A stretch of 64,000 nt of DNA. It comes from Lycium barbarum (taxonomy: Eukaryota; Streptophyta; Magnoliopsida; Solanales; Solanaceae). Within the stretch, counting starts at the first letter, position 1. Every line of letters starts with the position of its first letter. Made by a program: the position numbers and the translations under genes. The DNA is taken from positions 23,010,380 to 23,074,379 of the forward strand of contig NC_083344.1 in assembly GCF_019175385.1 (NCBI RefSeq). Reading direction: 5' to 3'. Below the pieces are notes generated by a model. It was not told the origin of the DNA and made no database searches. It saw only the letters and a program-made list of their open reading frames with translations. Shown here piece after piece: positions 11,501-22,200 of the stretch.

Positions 11501-13111
11501 TACAGCCTGCTTACTTGTGTTATCAGCTTCCGTCACTATCTCTGGAATTTCAGGAACCTTCTTGTCAGCAGGAATCTCATCAGCAGTAATGGGTGCTTTA
11601 GACTGCACCTCATTTTCTTCATTTATCGGCTCAAGATCAATCATTCTCTCCGCAGCCCCTTGTATTGTTTTACCACTCCTAGTAGTGATGGCAAACGCAC
11701 GGTCTATACCGCCTCCCCCATTTCTGGGATTTGGAACAGTGTCACTCGGAAGTCCTCCCTTTTTAGGAGGGTGTTGCTCTCTAGAAATGTCCCTCATCTG
11801 CGACTCAAGCTTCTGAATGGCTGCTGTATGGGACCCTACTGTTTCTGTCAGCCCAGATAAAGTTCTGTCAGACTTAGATTGGTTTGCCAGAATCTGCTCA
11901 AGCATTGCTTCAACCTTCGAACTACCTTGCTCTGATGACTCACTTTTAGGTGGTATATAAGGATTTGTACTCTTGTTCCCAAAATTGTTGCTGTTGTTAT
12001 AACTCCTGTGATTTCCACTACCAAAATTGTTGTTGTAGTTACCAGAATTATTGTAAGCACCTTGGCCTTGGCCTTGCTGCGGTCTCCATTGATTTTGACT
12101 CTGATAGCCACCTTGGTAATTCTGTCTCTTATGACCCCCTTGAGGGTTGTTGACATAGTTGGCATCTTCAACCTGCCTAGATGGCCCCTCAAGGAACGGA
12201 CCATCTTGAGCATGGTACATCCCTTGCGGCAAGACTGTATTATCTTCACAAACATTTACCTTTTTGATTTGAGTTTCATCAAATTTCTTTATCAGCAAGG
12301 CAATATTTGTAGCAAGTGCTACCAATGTTTGCTGGGTGTCTTGATTCTCCCTCACCATATTTTGGATCATAGCACTACCATATGGTACCACATCAGCATT
12401 GTTTGAGTGCCAAGCCTGATTATGAGTTGTCAGCCTGTTAAGTATGGTGGTCACTTGTTGAAAGGTCTTGTTCATAAAACAACCATCAGCTGCATTATTA
12501 GCCACTGACTGTGACACTGGTTCTAATCCTCGATAGAACTTCTCCATCAATATATGATCCAGAAAACCATGATTCGGGCTGTCCTGCAAACACTCCTTGA
12601 ATCTCTCCCATGCTTCATATAGTTGTTCCCCCGGTCGCTGCTTAAATTCATATATCTTATCACGAATTTCAGCTCTTTTGCTAGGGGGATACCACTTTGT
12701 GAGAAAAACAGTTGTCATTTCTGCCCATGAAGTAATGGAATTCCGGGGAAGCTTCTCAAACCATGTTCTTGCTTCTCCAGCTAGGGAATGTTTGAATAAC
12801 CTCAACCGAAGAGCATCTTGTGAAACATTGTTCTGGATGTGATTAGCACACACATCCACAAAATTCTTCAAATGACGGTGGGGGTCATTCTCGGTAGAGT
12901 TCCGAAAATATCCCTCAAGCTTCAACAACTGGTATAGAGTGGAATCAATTTTCACAGTAGTGGCTCCAAATCGAGGCTGAATAATAGGAGATGCATAGTC
13001 TTCCTCCGGAACAAATTCAGCGAAAATATTTTCATCAACTGGTTCATTCGCCTGATTGTTCACCACATTTCCTTGGTTGTCAGCTCGTTGATTTTGCTGA
13101 TGTCGATTCAT
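8537..13111 (-). CDS. Athila Gag-Pol polyprotein, truncated in integrase
   Basis: An open frame of about 1524 residues from ATG at 13111; an upstream in-frame ATG at 13183 is less likely because it adds a leader without Athila features. Domains in order: Gag (about residues 65-245, with RNSTENDPHRHLKNF and WFEKLP); an Asn/Gln/Gly-rich linker (about 320-400); aspartic protease near 651 with CDNGVSIN, where Athila usually has D-L-G-A-S; reverse transcriptase with FMDDF near 1099; RNase H starting at CDASC near 1245; and the integrase HHCC zinc finger near the end (GGHHSG ... SCDQCQ). It stops at a TAG in place of the usual Trp before the integrase core. Gag, protease and RT look complete, but the unusual protease site and the stops suggest a dead copy. 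Confidence 0.92.
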   Translation of the reverse strand: MNRHQQNQRADNQGNVVNNQANEPVDENIFAEFVPEEDYASPIIQPRFGATTVKIDSTLYQLLKLEGYFRNSTENDPHRHLKNFVDVCANHIQNNVSQDALRLRLFKHSLAGEARTWFEKLPRNSITSWAEMTTVFLTKWYPPSKRAEIRDKIYEFKQRPGEQLYEAWERFKECLQDSPNHGFLDHILMEKFYRGLEPVSQSVANNAADGCFMNKTFQQVTTILNRLTTHNQAWHSNNADVVPYGSAMIQNMVRENQDTQQTLVALATNIALLIKKFDETQIKKVNVCEDNTVLPQGMYHAQDGPFLEGPSRQVEDANYVNNPQGGHKRQNYQGGYQSQNQWRPQQGQGQGAYNNSGNYNNNFGSGNHRSYNNSNNFGNKSTNPYIPPKSESSEQGSSKVEAMLEQILANQSKSDRTLSGLTETVGSHTAAIQKLESQMRDISREQHPPKKGGLPSDTVPNPRNGGGGIDRAFAITTRSGKTIQGAAERMIDLEPINEENEVQSKAPITADEIPADKKVPEIPEIVTEADNTSKQAVKGALRPLTQLFKSKPPFPQRMVKNKEDAKFEKYYDQLKQLSLNFPFLEAVKEMPGFAKYLKDLLTKKKTVQHDTVSLTHTVSSIISTTLVQKKGDPGVFTIPCSIGHHDFARALCDNGVSINLMPLAIYKQSCLGMPRPTTMRLQMTDRSIKRPIGVVDDVIVRVGDFMLPADFVILDCAVDRDIPIILGRPFLATERALMDSEKNEIKFRINNEEVIFQASKGMKLPSAYESISVIDSIDVVTNAVEFKMEEENLGEALAGILMNFDAEDMKDYEETVNSLVGLGSYIYQPKKLSLDLENRTTPPAKPSIIEPPRLELKQLPSHLRYEFLGPDNTLPVIVSVSLTEEQIVQLLEVLREYRRAIGWTIADIRGIPSGICEHKIQLEDGSKPSVEHQRRLNENMQEVVKKEIIKWLDACVVFPIADSKWVSPVQCVPKKGGITVVPNAKNELIPTRTVTGWRVCMDYRKLNTTTSKDHFPMPFIDQMLDRLAGRSYYCFLDGYSGYNQINIALEDQEKTTFTCPYGTFAFSRMPFGLCNAPATFQRCMMSIFSDMVEDFLEVFMDDFSVVGDSLDDCLGHLGQVLKRCEETNLVLNWEKCHFMVKEGIVLGHKISERGIEVDQAKIDVISKLPPPISVKGVRSFLGHAGFYRRFIKDFSKVANPLCKLLEKEAKFVFDEKCQKAFEELKVRLTTAPIIISPDWSLPFELMCDASCLAIGAVLGQRHNKIMHPIYYASRTLNAAQMNYTVTEQELFAIVFAFEKFRAYLLGSKVVVYTDHAALRYLMEKKEAKPRLIRWVLLLQEFNFEVKDRKGTENQVADHLSRLEEAERPSDELDIDDAFPDERVLAVSNEVAPWYADFANYLVTGIVPDDIKTYQKKKFLRDARQYYWDEPYLFRTCADNNIRRCVSESEVMDILKACHDSPVGGHHSGNRTAAKVLECGYYWPTIFHDANLLVRSCDQCQRQGNIGRRQEMPMNFVLEVEVFDC

Positions 13112-13206
13112 GATCACCTTATTTACGCAAGTAGCAGACAAGATGTGATGAATTAAGCAAAAGACTTCAATCAATGCAAACACTATTTAGTAATTTCAAA
13201 ACCGCA

Positions 13207-13225
13207 TTCCCCGGCAACGGCGCCA
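13207..13225 (-). other. Primer-binding site, tRNA-Asp type (Athila)
   Basis: On the minus strand TGGCGCCGTTGCCGGGGAA begins five bases after the LTR end. This matches the 3' end complement of plant tRNA-Asp as I remember it and is the usual Athila PBS. It fixes the element's orientation. Confidence 0.88.
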
Positions 13226-13230
13226 AAATT

Positions 13231-14635
13231 TGATACGCTCAAATTACACCTATTAATGGTATAACGCGGACGTTGTCATATATAGTAACCCAACAAGGTT
13301 GGGGTCGAATCCCATAGAGAATATGGTGTGAAAAGGTTACCAAAGTCGTAGATGCTAAGTTCTAGGTCTAATGTCTTAATCCGATAATTTGTATAAAAGT
13401 TGGTTGTTTCTATGACTAATTGCTAAACTATTGCTTTGGTGGAAATTTATGGTAAAAGAAACTAAGGTTGTGTCCCCATTAGATAGAGTATATGATCATG
13501 GGTATTGATCTTGATATACTTGTAATGGATCATTATATGAATGCACTTAATCTCTATGTGAATCTCTACTATTTCCCAATAAATAAAGATTATATCTTTC
13601 TATGATTTTTCCAAATATAAGAAAGTGATTAGGAAGAACGATTAATCATGCCAAGTAAATTCCTCTTATTCCTAAGTGAATTTATTAAACAAAGGTTAAA
13701 GCTTTCAGTTCTTGTTAATTATTCTTACCAACCTTAATTATTTTTCCAAATAAATTTAGGGTTTATGGCTTTAATTAATGTTTGCAACCATTAATTATGA
13801 ATGAAGAATGAAGAATAACTAAACCCTAATAATCCATTATGTGTATATCATTCACAAGACCCAATTACAAAACACCTATCATTTGGGTTCACAACCCTAG
13901 TAAGGGAATTTAGCTACTCATAACAAAGAACAAGAAATAAGAAATTTGAGAATTCATAATTGCTTACTTTGAAATGGAAAAGAATTGACAATACTTGATG
14001 TTTGAATCTTCAAAAACTAGAGAGAAGTTTTTGTTCTAAGTTCAGAGACAAAAATATGATGAATGCCCTAATAAAAACCCTACAAAGACTATTTATAAGG
14101 TTTGAAAAATACACAAGTTACAGATTTTTCACTTCAGTCCCGTCATGATGAAATACGGTCCGTAAATCACTTTACAGACCGTAAAACGATTCACGCCCAA
14201 GTTAACTTTTCAGTTGTTGTCTGAAATACGGACCGTAAAGTGGTTTACGGTCCGTAAACAGCATGATCGTCTTTCACCTTCGCCAACTCAGCCTTTCTTC
14301 TGCCAGTGCTTGAATGGTTAAACACGTGCTGGAAGACAGGCCGTAAACTGAAACACGGTCCGTAAACACAGCTCGTATTTTGCCATCTTCCTCAGCTTGA
14401 CTTTCTGCTTCTGGAATCCTTTAATACGACCCTGGAATACGGCCCGTATTGTGGAATACGGACCGTAAACCAAGTTTACGCCCTGATTTTGCATCTTTAA
14501 CTGCTGTCATGCCAAATCTGATCCTTTTCCTGAAAAACACCAAAACAACACGTAAAATCACAACGACTTGCTTAACAACAAGTAAAACTTATAGATGAAA
14601 AGTATCGATTGTGGTGTGAAAATCACGCCACATCA
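13231..14635 (-). repeat. Athila upstream LTR, 1405 bp
   Basis: Bounded by TGATACGCTC at 13231 and CGCCACATCA at 14635 (plus-strand reading), giving TG...CA ends on either strand. It borders the PBS directly, so on the minus strand it is the 5' LTR. It contains the cluster of TACGGTCCGTA palindromes at 14150-14475. There is no coding content. Confidence 0.88.
14150..14475. repeat. Palindromic TACGGTCCGTA pairs in the Athila LTR
   Basis: About eight copies or near copies. The clearest pair, near 14226-14255, is a perfect 13-base inverted repeat (TACGGACCGTAAA and its complement) around a 4-base spacer, GTGG. Others are near 14155/14171, 14338/14355 and 14432/14456 and are imperfect. Confidence 0.8.
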
Positions 14636-16500
14636 GCCATGTGACATAAAAAGTGGGCTCCGCCCATAGCCATGTGTCCATGTTCTTACTTAAGGGACCA
14701 AAGTTTATACAACAAGACAAGTGGATGTATTGGTTATTTTAAGAAAATTCTAGAAAAGGGGAGAAGACCCATGTGTCCATAACTTTTATTTGAGGGACTT
14801 AAAAATAAATAAGGATAAATGATGGAAAAAGAAGGATAAATAAGACATATTTCTCATCTTCTTTCCTTAAGAGAAATCAAGAAACTTGGAGAAGCCCCAA
14901 GTTGAAGGCCATTCGGCCATGTGCGCCCCAACAAGAACCTTGAGAAAAATTCGTCCAAAAATTATTTTCCTACTAATTGGAAGGTCCTTAGCAAAGTGGA
15001 GTACCTATTGGAGCAAGAAAAACATCTATTCTTGCAAGTTCATAACCATGGTCAAGTGAAGAAGTTGAAGGAAAAAGGTAAAAATTAATTTCCTTTTATA
15101 TGTTATGGATGATTTATGTATGTTGAAGTGTGTAGAAAAGGATTAAATTCATGAAATATGTGTGTATATGTGTTGGCCGAATGGAAGTGGTGTGGTGTAG
15201 AAACAATGGATTAATTTACTTAGTATTTAGATTGTTGTTGTAATGTATAGAAATAGATGAAAATTCATGAAAATATGTATGTTGTTGTTGTGGCCGAATA
15301 AGGGGTTGTTTTGGTAAGTTATGGTAAATTGATTTCATTTGATATTCTAGTTGTTGTTGATGTGGATTCGACGATGCGAATAAAAGTTTGATGGCTTGAA
15401 ATGAAGTTGTAATCGTTGTAGGATTGTTGAAGAGGTTAATGCGACACTAGCATGAATTCTTATAATTGTATGAACGGTATTGTAACATGTGAATTTTGAT
15501 ATAGTTTATGAATCTATAATAAGGAAAATGTGTTGTTGTTGTCCTTGTTGAAGTTGGAAGATTTCGGACTATGTTGTAAGTTGGCTAGGCCGTTTAAAAT
15601 ATTGTGTGAGTTGCTTGAAGTATTCGTGAGTATCGTTCGAATGGTTTTGGATTAATACTTGAATATATGAGCAACCATATTGGCTTGATCGTATGCGGTT
15701 CGATTGAATATAATTGTTGGTATTATTGTTGATAATGTGGCCGAGTTCGATTCTCGGATTTGTTGTTGTGAAATTGACCGAGTTAGATTCTCGGGGATGG
15801 TGTATTACAGGGGAATTGCTGCCGAAATTTTAGCAGAATATAAATGAATTCATTTGAAAGAATAAGACTAGTATATGCCGATGAATCTAATGATTATATA
15901 AACTTTCTTGAATGTAGATTAACATGTTTGGATAAATAAGCATAGCTAATAAGGCGTGGCACAGGTATGTAAGGCTTAGTCTTTCTTTCTTTTGGCATGT
16001 CCTAGAGCTAAGTAAGGCATGACATGACACGCACCTCGGGGTAATTCTACTCTTTGATTCCGAGTTTGGTTATGATGTCTATTCTCTTTTGTCATAAGTA
16101 TGTTTCGTATGGTTGAGTCTATTGTATGATCACTAAATGAATAAGTTACTTCATATGGTATGATATGTATCCGTGATTCCGAGACTCTGTTCGATATGTT
16201 CCCGAGGTTGCCTATGATTCTGATTCACTCCTAATATAAGTATGTCTGAGATGATCAAGCTTATTATATGATCGAATAATGAGATGAGAATAAAGAGTTT
16301 GTTCTGAAAGAGTTCTGTAAGTTCTTAATGTCCCCAACGTTTGTAAAGGATATTGGATTTGCTTGAAACGTTCGTAAAAGCTCTATGGTAAAAATGTCCG
16401 TAACTTTCACATACTAACTCCGATTAACTTGAAATATGTTTATGATCCTTCAAAGGTACACTTCCGGTATCTTTTCTATAATATATGGATGTTAAATTGA
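14636..16500 (+). mobile_element. Chromovirus LTR fragment interrupted by Athila
   Basis: Carries LTR landmarks in plus order: donor-like AAAAAGGTAAAAA near 15079, TTGTTGTTG runs, degenerate palindrome CCGAAATTTTAG at 15822, a putative short exon ending CACAG/GTATGTAAGG near 15965, and the ATGATCCTTC...region near 16450 also found in the LTRs of the element at 34697. Its 5' end is beyond the Athila insertion, outside the window. Its 3' end is missing: without a twin hairpin or PBS the sequence passes at about 16500 into element interior. It differs from the LTR at 17155, so I am not sure both belong to one element. Confidence 0.65.
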
Positions 16501-17118
16501 ATTGGATTTTACCTTATCTTGCACCGTCCCTTGTATTATGGAACATATAAAGAATTCGGGAAAAATTCAGGACAAGAGTAACCATACACACGAATACGAA
16601 GTGAATATTAGTGACCACGAAGGCTAAATAGTCATTAAAAGAGAAAGATGCGTTACGAGGGCGTTTTGAACATTGCCGAGACCCCAACTTGCCCATATTA
16701 TGTGATATAGGTAGTACGTGGAAGCGGAGGTAAAAATACTAACACCGAGACACTGAAATACATTAAAGTTTCAAGATTAAGCGTGCTCAGGTGGGAGTAA
16801 TTTCATGATGGGTGACCCCCTGGGAAATATGCTGAAATTTTCACAAATGTGGGAACAACAGACGAATGTGAAGCTAGGTAGTCCAATGTAAATTAGAGTG
16901 TGTGGAGTGGTTACAAACCCTATAAAAGTCATGTAGGCTGAGACGGACAAGACTAACGGAAGAGGAGAAAGCGTGACAGAAAGGGGACTTATTAACGTGG
17001 GGCCAACGTTCGGAGCTTACTCAATGGACTTACGACATAAAAGAGACCTAAGCGACATGTGAGATGTCTACGAAGGAGACCTCCCCCGAAGTATTATGAT
17101 ACACTATGAGGCCAGTTT
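16501..17118 (+). mobile_element. Short 3' internal remnant of a chromovirus-type element
   Basis: No coding region recognised. It aligns in order with the interiors at 30480-31710 and 40540-41265: a conserved block (GAGACCCCAACTTGCCC near 16677), the 5S-derived module at 16726-16828, a purine-rich stretch, then the PPT hairpin. Gag, pol and PBS are absent, so a deletion joined LTR sequence to the last 0.6 kb of interior. Confidence 0.7.
16726..16828 (+). other. 5S rRNA-derived module, copy 1
   Basis: Aligns without gaps to plant 5S rRNA from its 5' end through GATGGGTGACC and CTGGGAA. The first 50 bases are diverged (about half match), but TTAAGCGTGC (box A region) and ATGGGTGACCCCCTGGGAA (box C region) are nearly exact. 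The 3' strand of helix I is lost. A TTTT run follows box C by about a dozen bases. It is not a functional rRNA gene. Confidence 0.8.
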
Positions 17119-17154
17119 AACATTCGAGGACGAATGTTCTAAAGGGGGGGAGAA
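17119..17154 (+). other. PPT-proximal hairpin and polypurine tract
   Basis: AACATTCG-AGGA-CGAATGTT (17119-17138) is a perfect 8-bp hairpin with a 4-base loop. The purine tract AAAGGGGGGGAGAA (17141-17154) follows and abuts the LTR start. This is the plus-strand primer region of the element. Confidence 0.88.
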
Positions 17155-20100
17155 TGTTATATCCCGTATTTTTAAACGTCAGATTAATTGCTGAGGTGGG
17201 ACCCACACATCTAGATTTTTTTGGGACATCTGAAAATTCATATGAATCACATGTGAGAAGTTAAACACAACTCAAGAAGGACCCTTGGGCCAAATCAAAG
17301 TGGAAGTCCTCCAAACGAATATTTTTAAGAAAACGTTTTCGGGTGATCTGACTTCAAGGGGCAAAAAACGGTATTATAAGTTTGGAATTCGGAAAATTAC
17401 CAAGAAATAGAAGTTGTAGATAATTGAATTAGCTTTCCAACCATAGGTCGTGGGTCCCCAGGTGACGTCGGTACAAAAAGATATGGACGTTTTAAGATCG
17501 AAAGGTCAGTGGGCTAGGCCCAACTCGGGACCAAACCGAGTTGGCCCAAAAAAACCAAAAAAAATAAGTGGGCTAAGGTTTGGGCCTTGTTTGGCCGTCC
17601 ATTTGGTGTGGGATTAAGCCCACATCAAGGTTAATGAGTAAATAAAGAGATGACCAAGTCATCTTTTTCATCAAACTCTCTAGAATTTTCAAGAAAGTAA
17701 GAACAAGAAAAGGAGGAGAAAAACTTGAAGGCCATTTCGGCCAAGATCAAAAACCAACAAGAAAATTGATAAAAATTCTTCAAAATCATCTTCTACCAAG
17801 TAAAGGGTGATTAACAAGGTGGAGTTGTTGTTGGAGCAAGAAAGATTCAAAATCATACAAGTTGTCAAGTTGTAGTCAAGTGAGAAGTTGAAGAAGAAAG
17901 GTGAGTTTTGATCTTGTTTTATGTGTTATATATGGTTTATATGTGTTGTAGTATGCTAAAATGGATGAAATTCATGAAGGAGAGAAATATAGTACATGGC
18001 CGTGTGTATGTATATATGTGTAGGAGTCATGCTTCAATTATTTTAATTAGTGTTTGGTTGTTATTGCTGTGAATGATATGTGGAAAATGGAAGTTGAATG
18101 AATTTTGAGAAGTTGTAGTGTGTATGTTGGTGTGGCCGTGTGGTTATGGTGAAAAAATGGAAGAGAATGAGTCAATTTTATTTAGTATGATGTTGTTGGA
18201 ATATAGATTATGAGGTTGTTATTGTTTTCATTAAAGTTAGAAAGTTTTTGGAAGAAGTAGTAAGTTGATTGAATATGGAAGTTGTTAGTATTGCTGTTGT
18301 TGGAATTGTGGTTGATATTTTGGCCGGATTTGAATTCCCGGGATTGTTGTTGATTGAAATTAGCCAAGTTGAACTTGGTGGGATGGAGTATTTATAGGGG
18401 AAGTGCTGCCGAAATTTCGGTAGCCAAATGTTTCTTTAAGATTCTAACTCTAAGTACCCTAATAAGAGTTTTGGTAAACATGACCAATTTGCAGATTTTG
18501 ACGAGATTGCGACGTGAATTTGGAATAGCAAAAGGAGCGGAAAGAGGTATGTAAGGCTTCACCCTCCCTTCTATGGCATGTCTTAGCTGTAATAAGTCGG
18601 GTACGAGCCTCGGGGACAGCCCTAGTCCCCGGAATCCGCACCTAAAGTTTTCCACTTTTTGTTCAATAGAATTGAACTAGAAAGTGTGCATATAATGGAA
18701 AGACCTCTTAAACCCTTAGAACTTGCACGAGTGGGACCCGATTACCCTAGAACCCTCACAAGTAATGACATGACACGTAATATATGTAAATAACATACGC
18801 CACCCCATCCGGCCCGAGGTGGGCCCGCTACTCTCGGATTTTTCCTTACAGTGTTGCTTGACTTATTAGAAGTGAATCCAAAGGGAACTTTTGATCCCAA
18901 TTTCGTTACCAAATGATAAGTACTATGACTCCTCCAATGAGGACCCTTCCATGACGGTAATGATAACAATGACGTTAGATAAGAGGATATGCCTATGATA
19001 CGTGCTACCGGAACGACTCTATGACCAAGATAACTAAGCTAAGTATCTTATGTAAATATGAAAATGATAAATTAATTTTTGAATCTTATTTATATTTCCT
19101 AGCTATGACTTTATTTTCTAAAGATTTCAAAGTCTATGAACTGTCATCTATGATGCCCACAATTTCATTCTACGTTTACTTTAATACTATTCTCCATTGA
19201 CCATCTCACCTCAAAATATTCGTCCCTTCGAGGTGAGACAAGAGCGATCACGAGTATTCCATAATGTAATCGGAGGTCACCGGCCTTACGCCGCTCCGAT
19301 GGCTATATGATTTTTCCTTGGGCTCCCTTGTGTGCTTATAGGATATATACATATAGAAAACATGTCTATGTATATAAGACATGTATATATATATATATAT
19401 ATATATAACATGTATATGTATATAAGATATGTATAAGTATATAAAAGATATATATGTATATAAGATAAGTAAATGTATATAAGACATGTATATGTATGCA
19501 AGCTATGTATATGAACCTGGGTTGGGGGGAAGGGATACATGGGGGAATGGGAAGGGAAACATGTTTCATTGCTACCTGATCAGCTGGCTTATCATCCCGG
19601 ATGCGGGGTGCCCGGACGCGGGATATATGGGTGAGCCGGTGTATATCGGCGCTATGTGGGTGAGCCGGCATTGATCGGCGCTATGATATGACCTACCATG
19701 TCATGACCAGACATGCTATGATAAGATATGCTATGGTAAGCTATACTATGACATGATATGCTATGATCTGCTATGACAGGACATGATATGACAAGCTATG
19801 TTATGCTATGATACGCTATGATATGCTATGCTATGGTAAGACATGCTATGACACGCTATGCTATGACACGACATGCTATAACATGCCATGCTACGATATG
19901 AGGTACTATGTAATGATATACTATAGCCTGACACTCTATGACACGATATACTATGACGTGATATACTACGACAAGACAAGATAAGATATAATACGATATG
20001 ATACTAGATGATAATATATGACATGAGATACGTTCTATCTTCTATATTCTGTGACTCCATGACATTATTAATTATACATTATGTTACTGCTAGTGTTATC

Positions 20101-20585
20101 TTTCATGCCTTACATACTCGGTACACTATTCGTACTGACGTCCCTTCTTGTGGACGCTGCGTTTCATGCCGCGCAGGTCAGCAGATAGGCGGATTTGATC
20201 CTTAGGAGCCTTACCAGCAGTGTTGACAGCGCTCCAGTTGTTCCAGAGCCTCATTTCTGCGGTACTATTTTGTGTATGTATATTCGGGCACGGCAGCACC
20301 CGGCCCTTTCTATGTATAAGTGTACTACGTCTAGAGGCTCGTAGACAGTTATGTACAATCAGTTAAGTACAGTTAGATATATGGTGTTTTGGCATGCTAA
20401 TGTTGATGTATAATTGATAACAAAGTTTATTAGTCTATGTTCAGAATGACGCCGCTAATGTTAATGTTCAAAAAACAAATGGCTCTGTTTACATGGCTTG
20501 CTAAGAGGTAAAGGTAAAACGATAGACAAGGGGTGCTCGGTACAAGTATCGGGTACTCGTCACGGCCCCTAGACGGGTCGTGACA
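17155..20585 (+). repeat. Chromovirus right LTR, 3431 bp
   Basis: Runs from TGTTATATCCC after the PPT to CGTGACA at 20585. Landmarks in order: donor-like AAAG/GTGAG near 17900, TATTTATAG and palindrome CCGAAATTTCGG at 18409-18420, AG/GTATGTAAGG near 18546, AT-rich and CTATGA-type tandem repeats (19340-20035), twin hairpin at 20119-20157 with its own stem sequence, and a terminal stem-loop at 20533-20556. The bases after it (ATACC) are candidate target sequence; the left partner lies outside the window. It inserted just upstream of another element's PPT. Confidence 0.85.
19340..20035 (+). repeat. LTR-internal tandem repeats (ATGTATATAAGAC; CTATGATATGACATG)
   Basis: 19340-19510 holds degenerate ATGTATATAAGAC units and a (TA) run at 19384-19408. 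19675-20035 holds about 25 degenerate CTATGATATG / CTATGACATG units. Open frames across this part are repeat artefacts. Confidence 0.75.
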
Positions 20586-20669
20586 ATACCCATTCTGGGG
20601 AATCAAAGATGATGTCATGGGTTTACAAACTACGACATTCGAGGATGAATATTTCTAAGGGGAGAAGGA
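20586..20669 (+). mobile_element. Internal 3' tip and PPT of the outer element
   Basis: Contains the decayed hairpin ACATTCGAGGATGAATATT near 20635 and the purine tract AAGGGGAGAAGGA ending at 20669. It shows that the LTR at 17155-20585 interrupted a second chromovirus-type element only 84 bases before that element's own right LTR. Confidence 0.8.
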
Positions 20670-22130
20670 TGTTACACCCCAGAAAATTTCGCGCTACCAA
20701 GACTATAGACGGCTTAGTATGAGCTCAAAGAAGAGTAAAGTCATACAAGGATTAAGGATGAAGATTATATTATATGAGTATTAAATGGGAAGTTGAGCAA
20801 GTCTTAAGAAGGACCCTTAAGCCAAATATGGGCATAAGCCCTCCAAAAGGATGATTTAAGGATACGTTTTCGGATGATCTGAATTGAAGAGGCCAAAACG
20901 CCATTATAAGTTTGGAATTGGGAAACGCACCAACAATGAAAGTTATAGATAATCGAATGAATTCTCCAACCATAGGTCTTTATCCCTCATAAAATATCGG
21001 GATCAAGAGTTATGACCTTTTTACTAAACGAACGCGCAGGCAGAAAAATAAGCTTGCGCGAACGCGCTAAACAGTTTTTGAGTCGGTGCAGGCAAATTCT
21101 AAAATGTTATATAAGGGGGCTTATCCCCTTATTTTCAGACCAAACACCCCTAAATGTTCCCAAAAACTCTAGAGAGTTCTCCCAACCTCCAACCATCAAA
21201 TTTTAAGCTCAATTCAAGTATAATCCCCGAATTCTGGTCCAGACAGCATATAGTTGCGATTGTAAAATCGTATAGCGACGCATTTCGGCTTATGTTCAAG
21301 GTGGAGGAGTGAAGATATAGAAATATTATCGGGAGAAAGGTATGAACCTCTTACTAGTAATGCTAATCTTGGTTTATTTACGGAGATAGGACTGTTAAAT
21401 AGTTATAAAATGATTTTTGTTGGTGGAAATTTGGGATAAACACTATATGGAATGTTTATGGAGTATTTTGATATGGAGAATATTATGGGTGATGTTGGTG
21501 TTGTTGTTGTTACTGTTGGTTGTTGAATTATAATTTTGGGCTAGGCATATAAACAGAGGAGATGCTGCCGAAATTTCGGCAGATTCTAGAAAGATTTCTT
21601 CGAAGGCTTAGGATAAGTATATAAAAATGGGACTAATCATAGTATGAATGGTCTTATATTTAAACTTCTGGGCTCGGACGGATAAGCGTAGGTAGTTTGA
21701 GGCTGAACAGGTATGTTAAGGCTCATCCCTTTCTTTCAAAGGCATGTTTCCTATGTTATGACTCCATAAATGTTTCCATAACCTCCTTGTTTTCAAAAGC
21801 TAGAATTTCATGATTCTTAAAGCTTCTCATGATGTTAAAGATGAGACTGTTTCTATGATGATTTCAATGATAATGATGATTTTATGTTTAAAGGCTCCAA
21901 GTTTATGATTTCAATGTTATCATGAGAAAGTTTAGTTATTTCATGATTTTCTCGATTTTATTCATAGTTGTTGATCTCACTTTATAATAATTGTTACTTC
22001 AAGGTGAGATAGAGCGATGGTTTTTATTCCATAATATAATCGGAGGTTACCGACCTTACGTCGCTCCGATAAATTTGTAGCCTTCGTATAAGCTTTCATA
22101 CATGTTATTTACGTTATGTATATGTACATA

Positions 22131-22200
<70 letters not shown>

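Larger units (their letters stand above)
1..14635 (-). mobile_element. Athila-lineage Ty3/gypsy retrotransposon, partial
   Basis: Read on the minus strand the order is LTR (14635-13231), PBS, gag-pol (13111-7613), a 1.3-kb spacer, then a second long ORF (6260-1015), and about 1 kb of untranslated sequence. The other LTR lies before base 1. A gag-pol of this type, a tRNA-Asp-type PBS and an extra ORF downstream of pol are the known layout of the Athila lineage. The element is broken: two nonsense codons in integrase and a solo LTR in the downstream ORF. Its right end at 14635 abuts an unrelated chromovirus LTR, so it inserted into that LTR; the 5 bases after it (GCCAT) should recur at its other end if this is the target duplication. 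Confidence 0.9.

Noticed and set aside
11384..12406. Plus-strand ORFs opposite Athila gag (up to 158 codons)
   Set aside because: Antisense shadows of the real minus-strand polyprotein.
16726..16828. Functional 5S rRNA gene
   Set aside because: Too diverged, lacks the 3' strand of helix I, and is embedded in a retroelement; kept as a 5S-derived module only.
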